From NCBI GenBank assembly GCA_964593925.1, contig CAZQKM010000028.1, forward strand, positions 1-32,441: a stretch of DNA of 32,441 bases. The letters are read 5' to 3'. Numbering within the stretch: position 1 is the first letter of the stretch; the number at the start of each line of letters is the position of its first letter. Below are positions 25,225 to 32,441 of the stretch, piece by piece. Source of the DNA: Oleidesulfovibrio sp964593925. Its GTDB lineage: Bacteria > Desulfobacterota > Desulfovibrionia > Desulfovibrionales > Desulfovibrionaceae. The translations under genes were made by a program, and so were the position numbers. Below the pieces are notes generated by a model, which was not told the origin of the DNA, did not search any database, and worked only from the letters and a program-made list of their open reading frames with translations.

Positions 25225-25946
25225 GTCAATACTCTTTTGTCCGTATCAATGAATACGGTCAAACGGTGATCAGCATGACGAGCAAAGCCCACCAAGGTAA
25301 TACCCTCTCTGGTCGCCATCTCCAGAGAGGCCTCGGTTACAGCAGAGCGGGTCACAAGAAAGCGAAATCCCGCCCGCATGGCCTTGGCACACAGGCTGGC
25401 TGTGATGCGAGCTGACACCACCAAGGCGAATCCCGCCAAGTGCACATCGTTGCGTGCAGCCCACCCGGCAAGTCTGTCAATACAGTTATGCCTGCCGATA
25501 TCTTCAGTACGATGCAACACAGCTTGCGTAACAACATCAAGCACACCTGCCCTATGAAAGCAACCCGTATTGTCCCACAATCCTTTATCCTCCATAAACT
25601 GTGCCATACATTGCACCAGCGCCTCCGCAGCAATGCTGCCAGAAGCAGGCTCATGAAGCAGGCTCAAAGGCCCGTTGTCGGTAATTTCAAAGGCATATTC
25701 CCCGGTCTTGGTCACATCCAGCTTACGCCCCCCAAGCCCCATGTCTAATAATGCATGGCCAGCCACAAGGTCATCAAGCCCCTCTGGCCACGCCCACAAC
25801 CGACGCGTACCGCCACCGGCGACGTGCACTAGCACCGGCACTTCACAACTAATCACGTCGTATCCGTCGTACCATATACCATCCTGATACCGACGTACCG
25901 TAACGCGCCCTGGCTCAGTAGGCTTTACCTGACCTTGCTGCTCCAT
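25221..25946 (-). CDS. fdhD: FdhD-like formate dehydrogenase accessory protein, lacking the CxxC loop
   Basis: This encodes a 241-residue cytoplasmic protein. FdhD normally passes sulfur from IscS to the Mo-bis-MGD cofactor before it enters formate dehydrogenase. Family features are the SCEVPVLVHV start, LVAGHALLDMGL, TGCFHRA (Cys129), the signature EDIGRHNCIDRL (148-159), VVSARIT and TLVGFAR. The loop that carries the reactive Cys-x-x-Cys in E. coli FdhD (RTGCGVCG) is missing: the stretch between residues 80 and 120 is shortened and has only Cys113. The ATG at 25946 is chosen because it lies just after the fdhE stop; the frame is open to 26066 but that would overlap fdhE by over 100 nt. It is coupled to mobA by a 4-base overlap. 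Confidence 0.85.
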   Translation of the reverse strand: MEQQGQVKPTEPGRVTVRRYQDGIWYDGYDVISCEVPVLVHVAGGGTRRLWAWPEGLDDLVAGHALLDMGLGGRKLDVTKTGEYAFEITDNGPLSLLHEPASGSIAAEALVQCMAQFMEDKGLWDNTGCFHRAGVLDVVTQAVLHRTEDIGRHNCIDRLAGWAARNDVHLAGFALVVSARITASLCAKAMRAGFRFLVTRSAVTEASLEMATREGITLVGFARHADHRLTVFIDTDKRVLT

Positions 25947-25950
25947 ATAC

Positions 25951-26832
25951 CTAAAATCCCCATGCAGATTGGGTCGGCCTGACAAACCCCTGCTCACGGG
26001 CAAGAATGTCAAGGGCAAGCGATTCAAGATCATCCAAGACAGGTATGGAAACCCGATCCAACTCACGAAAATCAGCGCTCTTCAGATAACAATGGCAACC
26101 ACGGCAGACATGCACCGCAAATCCGGGTTCGCCGTCAGCCTTGAAATATTCTAATTTGTTATGGTCTTCCTCTCCACAAAAAGGACACTGCATACGCACA
26201 GCCCTATACTCGTGGCGACACAACGAACAAGTCAGATAGCGCATGCCCTCTTTACCTCGCAGTGCAGCGATCAGAGGCATGGAGCCACAGTGGGGGCAGT
26301 GCCCATGCGCCCACGTATCCTGGGTACTGTGCCGCACAACCAAAAGATGGCTTGCCGCCATTAACGAGGGAGCCAAACTACCCAACGCAAGAAAACGGAC
26401 AGTGCTAGGTGCTTTGGGTATACGAGCACTCCAGTCAGCAAAAAATAGCTGGTCATCTTCCAATAGCGCACGGCATGCCTGCTCCAACTCAAATTCTTGA
26501 GACTCCAAAGCGGCATGCAGCGTTGCGGCTCCATCCGCCATAGCCCCACCGCCGCCGGACAATAATGCCAACAACTGACCAAAGGTCTTGGCCGTAACGG
26601 ATCTGTCGTAAGGAAAATGTGCTCGCGGCAACAACGGTGCGCCTTGGGCGTGGGCATCCGCAGAGGCAAGAATCTCAGGCAGCACCACTCGTGTCTCGTG
26701 GCGAGCCTCAAGCTGTAACTCTGCTGTCCTGGAGACCACTGCAAGCAATGTGTCGGGGATAAATTCCTTTTTACGCAATGCTTCGAGCTTGCGTGTCAAC
26801 TGTTGGCGACTCTTTTCCAAATCAAATGTCAT
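25951..26832 (-). CDS. fdhE: Formate dehydrogenase accessory protein FdhE
   Basis: This encodes a 293-residue cytoplasmic protein of the FdhE family, which binds the catalytic subunit of exported formate dehydrogenases and is needed for their activity or proofreading. The N-terminal ~170 residues are mostly helical. The C-terminal half has four CxxC motifs in rubredoxin-like pairs: CPHC, CSLC, CPFC and CRGC. These bind iron in known members. ATG 26832 has AGGAAGAG just upstream. It is the first gene of the operon fdhE-fdhD-mobA-moaA; the fdhD ATG lies five bases after its stop codon. Its presence agrees with Tat-dependent FdhAB downstream. Confidence 0.92.
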   Translation of the reverse strand: MTFDLEKSRQQLTRKLEALRKKEFIPDTLLAVVSRTAELQLEARHETRVVLPEILASADAHAQGAPLLPRAHFPYDRSVTAKTFGQLLALLSGGGGAMADGAATLHAALESQEFELEQACRALLEDDQLFFADWSARIPKAPSTVRFLALGSLAPSLMAASHLLVVRHSTQDTWAHGHCPHCGSMPLIAALRGKEGMRYLTCSLCRHEYRAVRMQCPFCGEEDHNKLEYFKADGEPGFAVHVCRGCHCYLKSADFRELDRVSIPVLDDLESLALDILAREQGFVRPTQSAWGF

Positions 26833-27297
26833 GACTCTTCCTTACCTTCTATCTAGGCAACTACACCGGGCAAGGAAGGTATAAAAACACAACTGCCCTG
26901 ATGCGTTTCCACTGTTACGGCACACATGGCCAACGCTACGCAAAGCACACAAAACGCAACAGGCCACACATGCGATGCATCCAACAGGCTTTACTGGAGC
27001 GCTTTTGCATGCTTTTGTCCCCTCTCTGAAAAAATAAAAGGGGATGAAAAAACAAACCCCGACGCTGAAAAATATCGCTCACACTATCTGGGGCAGGCAG
27101 AAGTCCCGAAAAGCATGGCAGCCGTATGCCATAGCCTTTTGCCACGGAATATGGTTCGTTATTCCCCATACTGTATCACAGTCGCCTGCCCCACACTATA
27201 CGAAAAAACAGCGGCTCCGCAGCCCCATCTAAAAAAAGCGGAGCACACTCAACACCCTTCCATCTGCAAAGAGGCAGACTACCCCCGCCCCGGGCGG
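26833..27297. other. 465-nt intergenic region upstream of fdhE
   Basis: The region runs from the amidohydrolase stop to fdhE, both on the minus strand. It holds a terminator-like hairpin (27203-27244) and, around 27018-27056, GGGG/CCCC blocks followed by T-rich runs on the minus strand that could act as a second weak terminator. A plus-strand frame from 26926 overlaps the amidohydrolase 3' end and is not convincing. The promoter of the fdhE operon should be here but is not clear. Confidence 0.5.
27203..27244 (-). terminator. Terminator-like hairpin after the amidohydrolase gene
   Basis: On the minus strand GCTCCGC pairs with GCGGAGC (7 bp) across a 17-nt loop, followed after five bases by TTTTTT. 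An alternative smaller hairpin can form in the same place. It lies about 55 nt downstream of the amidohydrolase stop. Confidence 0.45.
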
Positions 27298-28665
27298 CTA
27301 ATGGCACTGTATCGTGGGAAAACTCGGTACAGTCCGGATGCCTGCTTTTTTGCGTACGGCCTTTGCCCTCGCCTGAACCTCGTCCAGCAGAGCTTCCATG
27401 TCCACTCCAAGTACCTTTCTGTCTCGCATGATCCAGTGGCCATCACACATGGATGACTCCACGTTACTTCCGTGCATGGCCCCTACCAGTGCAGACACCG
27501 GATCATGCACAGGCAGGCTTGAAAAATCACGCGGATTGACCACTGCAATATCCGCTTTCATACCCGGTGCAAGTGCGCCTATGGTATCTTCGGCCAGCAG
27601 ACAACGGGCACCCAGCACTGTTGCCATTTCCAACACACGGTCTGCGGTCACCGCACGCGGATCAAGATGACGCCCTTTATGGATGAGCGACGCGAGGTAC
27701 ATCTCACTGAACATGTCCATGCGGTTATTGCTGGGCGCGCCGTCCGTACCCAGAGACACTGCAATGCCCTTGCGCAGCATTTCCGGTACAGGAGCAAAAC
27801 CAAGATACCGCATGGCCGCTGCGGGATTATGCGAAGCCTTCACATCATAACGTGCCAGCAGGTCCACCTCATGAGGGGTCAGCCACACATGATGTACGGC
27901 CAGCAGATTGGGCCCAAGGGCACCCAGCGCATGCAGATGCTCCACTGTGGTTGCACCACGATTCTGCTGCGCAAATTCCACTTCTTCACGAATTTCAGCC
28001 ACATGCATATGCATACCGGTGTTCAGGCTGTCAGCCAAGTCCTTGGTGCCCGTGATCAGCTCGTCGGAACAGTTGAAAATCGTCCGCAGGCCAAACCACA
28101 TACCAATGCGTCCATCCGCTCTGCCGTGCCATGCCTGATACAACATTTTCTGCTCTTCTAACACTTGCTCCGTGGGGCGTACCCAGCCTTTGGGCAACCC
28201 CTGACCGCAGTCCATGGCAGACTGACATAACCGTGCGCGTAGCCCCAGTTTTTCCACAGCACGAGCTGTGGCATCCACATGCCGACACCCTGCCTCGGCA
28301 AATGTGGTCACTCCCGAACGAATCAATTCACAACCGCAGGCAAGGGCAGAAAGGTACTGGTCCTCCTCATCAAGGGCACTTTCAAAAGGCCATGTCCGGT
28401 CATGGAGCCATGTCAACAGATCCACATCATCAGCAAGCCCCCGCTCAAGCTGCTGTGCAGTGTGTACATGGGTATTGATCAACCCGGGCAACACTATACG
28501 CCCGGTCATATCCAGTTCCTCGTCCACCTGACCAACGCGTTGAAGATCAACTACACCCACAGCCACAATGCGGTCGCCATGAATCAACACATCACCATTC
28601 TCAAAAACATGGCGCTCGGCATCTAAGGAAACAACAGTGGCGTTGCGCAATAAAATAGTACTCAT
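27298..28665 (-). CDS. Amidohydrolase-superfamily deaminase (MTA/SAH or nucleobase deaminase-like)
   Basis: This encodes a 455-residue cytoplasmic COG0402-type metal-dependent hydrolase. The metal and catalytic residues are in place: H66-x-H68 (NTHVHTA), H221 with Glu224 (HMHVAE), His258/259 (HHVWLT) and Asp308 (LGTDGAPSNN). RGLADDVDLLTWLHDRTWP is typical of 5'-methylthioadenosine/S-adenosylhomocysteine deaminases and of related deaminases acting on guanine, isocytosine or pterins. The adjacent NCS2 permease gene, 19 nt upstream in the same operon, favours an imported nucleobase or purine-like amine as the substrate; this is inference from context. ATG 28665 is preceded by GAGG. Without structure-guided comparison the precise substrate cannot be given. 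Confidence 0.85.
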   Translation of the reverse strand: MSTILLRNATVVSLDAERHVFENGDVLIHGDRIVAVGVVDLQRVGQVDEELDMTGRIVLPGLINTHVHTAQQLERGLADDVDLLTWLHDRTWPFESALDEEDQYLSALACGCELIRSGVTTFAEAGCRHVDATARAVEKLGLRARLCQSAMDCGQGLPKGWVRPTEQVLEEQKMLYQAWHGRADGRIGMWFGLRTIFNCSDELITGTKDLADSLNTGMHMHVAEIREEVEFAQQNRGATTVEHLHALGALGPNLLAVHHVWLTPHEVDLLARYDVKASHNPAAAMRYLGFAPVPEMLRKGIAVSLGTDGAPSNNRMDMFSEMYLASLIHKGRHLDPRAVTADRVLEMATVLGARCLLAEDTIGALAPGMKADIAVVNPRDFSSLPVHDPVSALVGAMHGSNVESSMCDGHWIMRDRKVLGVDMEALLDEVQARAKAVRKKAGIRTVPSFPTIQCH

Positions 28666-28684
28666 CCTAGGCCCTCAAAACGTA

Positions 28685-29992
28685 TCATGCCGCGTCACGC
28701 GGTAGTATAAGGTTGAGCAGTACAGCAGAAACAGCTCCAACAGCAATGCCCGACTCCACCAGATAACCTGCCAGATTCGGCAGGCGCCCACGCAGAGCCT
28801 CAGGCATAAACACAGCAGCCAGGGTCAATAAAATGGGTAGCCCTATCACCAGCATATTGCGTTCCGTCAAATTGACAGTGCGTACTACACGAAAACCATT
28901 CATGGCGATAATTACGCAGATAACGGCAAAAACACCACTAATCACAGGGCCGGGAATAGCAGCAATGACATACATGAGCTTGGGCATCGTACCAAGCAGG
29001 ACAAGAAGGGCTCCTCCCACCATGATCACCCGACGGCTGGCAACTCCTGTGACAGCAATAATCCCTGCATTGGTAGAATACCCCGTCACAGGGGTACCCC
29101 CCAGCATGGCTCCCAAAAAGCAGCCCGCGCCTTCACCAAAGGCCCCACCATTGATACGATCGTCATCTAAATCCACGCCGGTGACCGCTTCCACGGCAAA
29201 CCAGGTACCCGTGGTTTCCACAAGCACCACAAAATATATAAATAAAAAAGTGAACGCAGCAGCCATATCGAATTGCAGCGCACCAAAAGGCAACAAACCC
29301 GGTAGCGCCACCCACGGTGCCTCTGACACCCCATCAAAACGTACCATATCAAAAAATGACGCCACCACTATACCCGCCACCAGACTGAACATAACAGATC
29401 CCATGCGTAGCATCTGGGCAATCTTGCCGGGCCTGGTCCCCGCCACGGTCAATATAACCAACGTAGCTGCAGAAACCAATGCAGCCAAAGCGTTATGAGC
29501 CTGATCACCGGTATAGCCATAACATCCCTTGAGAGCCACAGGCATCAGGGCAATACCCACTATGACAATCACCGTTCCGCCCACCAGCGGCGGAATGGCA
29601 TAACGCACAATCCTGCTGAACACACACAAGGGCTTTCCCAACAAGGTCATGAACAAAGCCCCCGGTAATAATGAACCAAACATGGTGGCAAGGCCCAGGC
29701 TGCTCCCCACAGCTGTAAGAGCGCCTATAGGCACATACGAAGGCCCCTGCATGACGGGCAAACGCATGCCGAAACCGGCCTGGATCAGCGTGGCAACCCC
29801 CGCCGCCACAAAGGTCATCTGAATGAACGTCGCTGTTTCCAGCACGGAAAGAGACAGCATCCCCGCCATTACAAAGGGGGCAATATACACGTCCATGGCA
29901 AACACATGCTGCAAGCCAAGAACAAAGGCCTTGGGCCAGGAAACAGACTCATCAACCCCTACAGACAGGTGCAGATCTGAACTATGACGCAT
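28685..29992 (-). CDS. NCS2-family nucleobase (xanthine/uracil-type) permease
   Basis: This encodes a 435-residue inner-membrane transporter with about 14 hydrophobic helices. NCS2 features are the N-terminal LGLQHVFAMDVYIAP, the MQGPSYVPIGAL segment, FGEGAGCFLGAMLGGTPVTGYSTNAGI and ITGVASRRV-like helix 10 residues. NCS2 proteins import uracil, xanthine, urate or related bases with protons or sodium. The GTPVTGYSTNAGI motif does not by itself settle purine versus pyrimidine. It has GGAGG four bases before ATG 29992 and is the first gene of a two-gene operon with the deaminase, suggesting uptake followed by hydrolytic deamination. A possible promoter lies in the divergent region (TATATT about 30 nt upstream), not assigned with confidence. 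Confidence 0.88.
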   Translation of the reverse strand: MRHSSDLHLSVGVDESVSWPKAFVLGLQHVFAMDVYIAPFVMAGMLSLSVLETATFIQMTFVAAGVATLIQAGFGMRLPVMQGPSYVPIGALTAVGSSLGLATMFGSLLPGALFMTLLGKPLCVFSRIVRYAIPPLVGGTVIVIVGIALMPVALKGCYGYTGDQAHNALAALVSAATLVILTVAGTRPGKIAQMLRMGSVMFSLVAGIVVASFFDMVRFDGVSEAPWVALPGLLPFGALQFDMAAAFTFLFIYFVVLVETTGTWFAVEAVTGVDLDDDRINGGAFGEGAGCFLGAMLGGTPVTGYSTNAGIIAVTGVASRRVIMVGGALLVLLGTMPKLMYVIAAIPGPVISGVFAVICVIIAMNGFRVVRTVNLTERNMLVIGLPILLTLAAVFMPEALRGRLPNLAGYLVESGIAVGAVSAVLLNLILPRDAA

Positions 29993-30084
29993 GGAACCTC
30001 CGCGTCGTAAAAAATATACTATTCCATTGAAGAGTGTCTCGCTACTCTATTCATAGTACGCGTGTAAAGCTTGGAGCACAGAGA

Positions 30085-30105
30085 GCCCCTCCCGAGGGGA
30101 GGAGC
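30085..30105. other. GC-rich hairpin in the divergent region before the permease
   Basis: CCTCCC (30088-30093) and GGGAGG (30097-30102) can pair around a 3-nt loop, with two more outer pairs after a mismatch. It lies about 95 nt upstream of the permease ATG, between divergent genes. It has no U-tract. It may be a 5' UTR structure or a protein site; it does not resemble a purine riboswitch to me. Confidence 0.35.
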
Positions 30106-30247
30106 AATATTGTAAATGGCTCAAAGCAATGTGCCACAGTGCAAAATAAATTACCCTTTACAGGATTCGTAACTTCGGTAATTTAGTCTTTTAAATGCAC
30201 TCAAGCCTGTTTATTTTTGACTCACCCTAAAAAAAGAGTTGACCCAT

Positions 30248-32441
30248 ATGAACCTTACTATCCGCATGCAACTTGTACTGGGGTTCGGTATCATTCTATC
30301 CTTTCTAACAATCTTGGGCTCAACAACCTTTGTCATGAATAGGCAAAGCATTGTCTCGGCAACAGTAGTCTCAAACGATGAGCTGCCCAGCGCCGTGGCT
30401 TACCTAAAGCTCATAAACGAGCTTGATGCCATGTACCTTTCTCTTTTGAACCATCAGATGGGGGATCAAGCCGCCATTGCCTCTTTCCAGAGCAGCTACA
30501 AACAATTTCAGGATCAATATCAAACTATACTCCAGCGGATACACGACCCCGCAGGCAAAAACCGAATTGCGACAATAAAAACGCTTGTGGATCAATTTGC
30601 CACAATGGCAGACAACCAAGTGCTGAACCTGTACCAGCCAGAGCAAGAGCGAAAGGCAGTGGAGCAGAGTATACGGCTCAAGAACGAAATCACAAGGCCC
30701 CTGGGAGTACTGCTACAAAAACTACTGTATAGGCAGTTCACCGCGACACAACAGGCGTTGCGCCAAGACATCCCCATTGCCACTCACTTGGCTGAAACCC
30801 GGAATATCGTTGAGCTCAACTTCCTCTCCAGCGAGATGCAGCAAGCCATTACTGCCTACCTCTCCGGCGACGCCACCCAGCAGAAACACTTTGCAACCTC
30901 TGCTAAAAGATTTTCACAAGTCCTGGATGCCCAAGTTTCCACGGTAAATACTCCCAAAACACAAGAAGATCTCAACGCTGTAAAAAAACTGTTTCAAGCG
31001 TTACAGGCAGAAGGTTCGACCATTTTTACACAGTTTGACTCTACAGCGCGGTTACGTGCGACAAGCTCTATCCGCGATATGAAATCCGGCATCATCACAA
31101 AACTTGCGAACCTTATTGATATCGCAGCACTTAATGAGGTTAATTCAGCCTCACAAGCCCTGCGCAAACTCATTTCTTCCATGAGCACAGTAAACTTTGT
31201 CGCCGCCGCAATTACCATTGCATCACTCATCCTGGGTGCCTGCATCACTTGGTGGATGACTGCACGCCTCAACAGCCAGTTACACGCATTGCGCGACTTT
31301 GCCGGTAAAGTCGCACTTGGAGATTTAAACGCATCTTTGCGCGGCACATACCCCGGTGAACTTGACTCCTTGCGCCAGGCCATTGAGCGCATGGTAGCCA
31401 ATCTAAAAGAACGCCTGGGGTACGCCCAAGGTATCATGAATGGCATCTCCAGCCGCTTCCCCGTCGTAACCCTGGACGCGGAAGGCAGTATCACCTTCAT
31501 AAATCAGATGCTACTGCAGATATACGGTCTAAGCGGAAAGCCTGAAACCTATCAGGGCAAGCAACTTGGCACTATCATCAAAGACGGCACAGATAGCCCC
31601 GTTAGCGAGGCGCTGATAAAACGCGACATGGTGCAATCTGAAATCACCACCTCCACCAACGGTAAAGAATTCATTCTTGAGGTCACAACCAACCCCGTCA
31701 AGGATCTGGATAACACGCTTATAGGTGTATTTAGTGTTTACTACGACCTCACGCCCATTAAAAATCAACAACGTGCCATCGAGAAACAAAATACCTTGAT
31801 GGCTGAAATTGCCCAACAGGCAAACGATATTGCAGATCAAGTTTCTTCTGGTGCAGAAAAACTAGCGACTCAAATCACAGAAACCACAGAAAGGGCTCAA
31901 CGTCAGAGTAGTCGCACCGCCGAGACCGCAACTGCCATGGAAGAAATGAGCATGACCGTGGGGGATGTTGCCCGAAATGCTTCAGAAGCCTCACGCAATG
32001 CATCTGCAGCCCACGACAGTGCCTCGGATGGCGAACAGATCGTGGAGCAAACCATTAACGCCATACGCGAAGTCCACAGTCAGATGGATTCCTTGCGGAA
32101 CAACATGGACAAACTGGGCAAACAAGCGCAAGGCATCGGGAATGTTATTAATGTGATAGAAGACATTGCCGATCAAACCAACCTGCTGGCCCTCAATGCC
32201 GCCATTGAAGCCGCTCGTGCTGGCGATGCCGGGCGCGGTTTTGCAGTGGTGGCCGATGAAGTACGCAAACTGGCAGAAAAAACCATGAGCGCAACACGGG
32301 AAGTTGCCCAAGCCATCATCAGCATTCAGCAGGGAGCCGAGGCCAGTATTACTGCAACGGGCAATGCCACGGAATCCGTGGACTCCAGCACACGCCTTGC
32401 CCATAGCTCAGGGGAAATGCTACGCCAAATCGTTACAGTGG
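30248..32441 (+). CDS. Methyl-accepting chemotaxis protein with PAS domain (3' end beyond window)
   Basis: The frame is open from ATG 30248 to the window edge, giving 731 codons so far; the C-terminus is missing. A first transmembrane helix (about 7-29) is followed by a helical periplasmic ligand domain (about 30-312) of the four-helix-bundle type, a second transmembrane helix (about 315-337), a HAMP linker (about 338-390), and a PAS domain (about 391-500; VVTLDAEGSITFINQ). The signalling domain follows, with its conserved hairpin tip recognisable from EDIADQTNLLALNAAIEAAR through RGFAVVADEVRKLAEKT (about 637-679). It should control CheA and the flagellar motor. The ribosome site is weak (AAGAG ten or so bases upstream). 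The ligand is unknown. It is divergent from the permease/deaminase operon. Confidence 0.9.
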   Translation, partial: MNLTIRMQLVLGFGIILSFLTILGSTTFVMNRQSIVSATVVSNDELPSAVAYLKLINELDAMYLSLLNHQMGDQAAIASFQSSYKQFQDQYQTILQRIHDPAGKNRIATIKTLVDQFATMADNQVLNLYQPEQERKAVEQSIRLKNEITRPLGVLLQKLLYRQFTATQQALRQDIPIATHLAETRNIVELNFLSSEMQQAITAYLSGDATQQKHFATSAKRFSQVLDAQVSTVNTPKTQEDLNAVKKLFQALQAEGSTIFTQFDSTARLRATSSIRDMKSGIITKLANLIDIAALNEVNSASQALRKLISSMSTVNFVAAAITIASLILGACITWWMTARLNSQLHALRDFAGKVALGDLNASLRGTYPGELDSLRQAIERMVANLKERLGYAQGIMNGISSRFPVVTLDAEGSITFINQMLLQIYGLSGKPETYQGKQLGTIIKDGTDSPVSEALIKRDMVQSEITTSTNGKEFILEVTTNPVKDLDNTLIGVFSVYYDLTPIKNQQRAIEKQNTLMAEIAQQANDIADQVSSGAEKLATQITETTERAQRQSSRTAETATAMEEMSMTVGDVARNASEASRNASAAHDSASDGEQIVEQTINAIREVHSQMDSLRNNMDKLGKQAQGIGNVINVIEDIADQTNLLALNAAIEAARAGDAGRGFAVVADEVRKLAEKTMSATREVAQAIISIQQGAEASITATGNATESVDSSTRLAHSSGEMLRQIVTV

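Noticed and set aside
26926..27456. 176-codon plus-strand frame between fdhE and the amidohydrolase
   Set aside because: It overlaps the 3' end of the amidohydrolase gene antisense and has no start signal.
30001..30247. Purine riboswitch ahead of the NCS2 permease gene
   Set aside because: I could not find the conserved purine-aptamer junction or loop-loop residues; only a short GC-rich hairpin is present.

Overview
The window looks like a chromosomal segment of an anaerobic, sulfate-reducer-like bacterium, most probably a Desulfovibrio relative. The reasons are a selenocysteine formate dehydrogenase of the soluble periplasmic two-subunit type, its molybdenum/tungsten cofactor genes, a group-B-like [FeFe] hydrogenase, a MobB fused to an Fe-S domain, and a 7TM/ATP-grasp/retropepsin triad. 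This placement comes from gene content and remembered family resemblance, not from a database search. No rRNA, tRNA, CRISPR array, insertion sequence or phage gene was found.

Layout. (1) 1-2374: a SAM-dependent methyltransferase on the minus strand, flanked by long stretches with no recognisable gene. (2) 2375-5600 (+): a three-gene unit joined by two TAATG stop/start overlaps, encoding a retropepsin-like 'Zn_protease' lipoprotein, an inactive-transglutaminase/7TM protein and an ATP-grasp amide ligase. (3) 5601-7484: a 1 kb gap with a very AT-rich tract, then a DUF169 protein. (4) 7807-11019 (-): an FMN alpha-hydroxy-acid dehydrogenase-like protein with an N-terminal Cys cluster, a TSUP permease and a YnjB-like binding lipoprotein. 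(5) 11514-14584 (-): a four-gene unit of HMA_2-like protein, soluble PAS histidine kinase, SmtB/ZiaR-type ArsR repressor and DUF3124 protein. (6) 14768-16768 (-): a CPA2 cation/proton antiporter. (7) 16983-26832 (-): a formate/molybdopterin block in the order fdhE, fdhD, mobA, moaA, fdhA (in-frame UGA = Sec), fdhB, mobB, then the hydrogenase. (8) 27298-29992 (-): an amidohydrolase/deaminase paired with an NCS2 nucleobase permease. (9) 30248 to the end (+): a methyl-accepting chemotaxis protein cut by the window edge.

The block in (7) is coherent. MoaA, MobA and MobB make the bis-MGD cofactor, FdhD and FdhE mature the enzyme, and the Tat-exported FdhAB oxidises formate (or reduces CO2) in the periplasm. 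The cytoplasmic hydrogenase-like protein is separated from mobB by about 150 nt and ends in a convincing terminator. Every confidently called gene between 7807 and 29992 lies on the minus strand.

The observations most worth following are the long C/G homopolymers inside coding sequences (C12 in the ATP-grasp gene, C9 at codons 8-11 of moaA, G8 in the FMN enzyme), an FdhD without the usual CxxC loop, and the little-studied gene sets in (2), (4) and (5).
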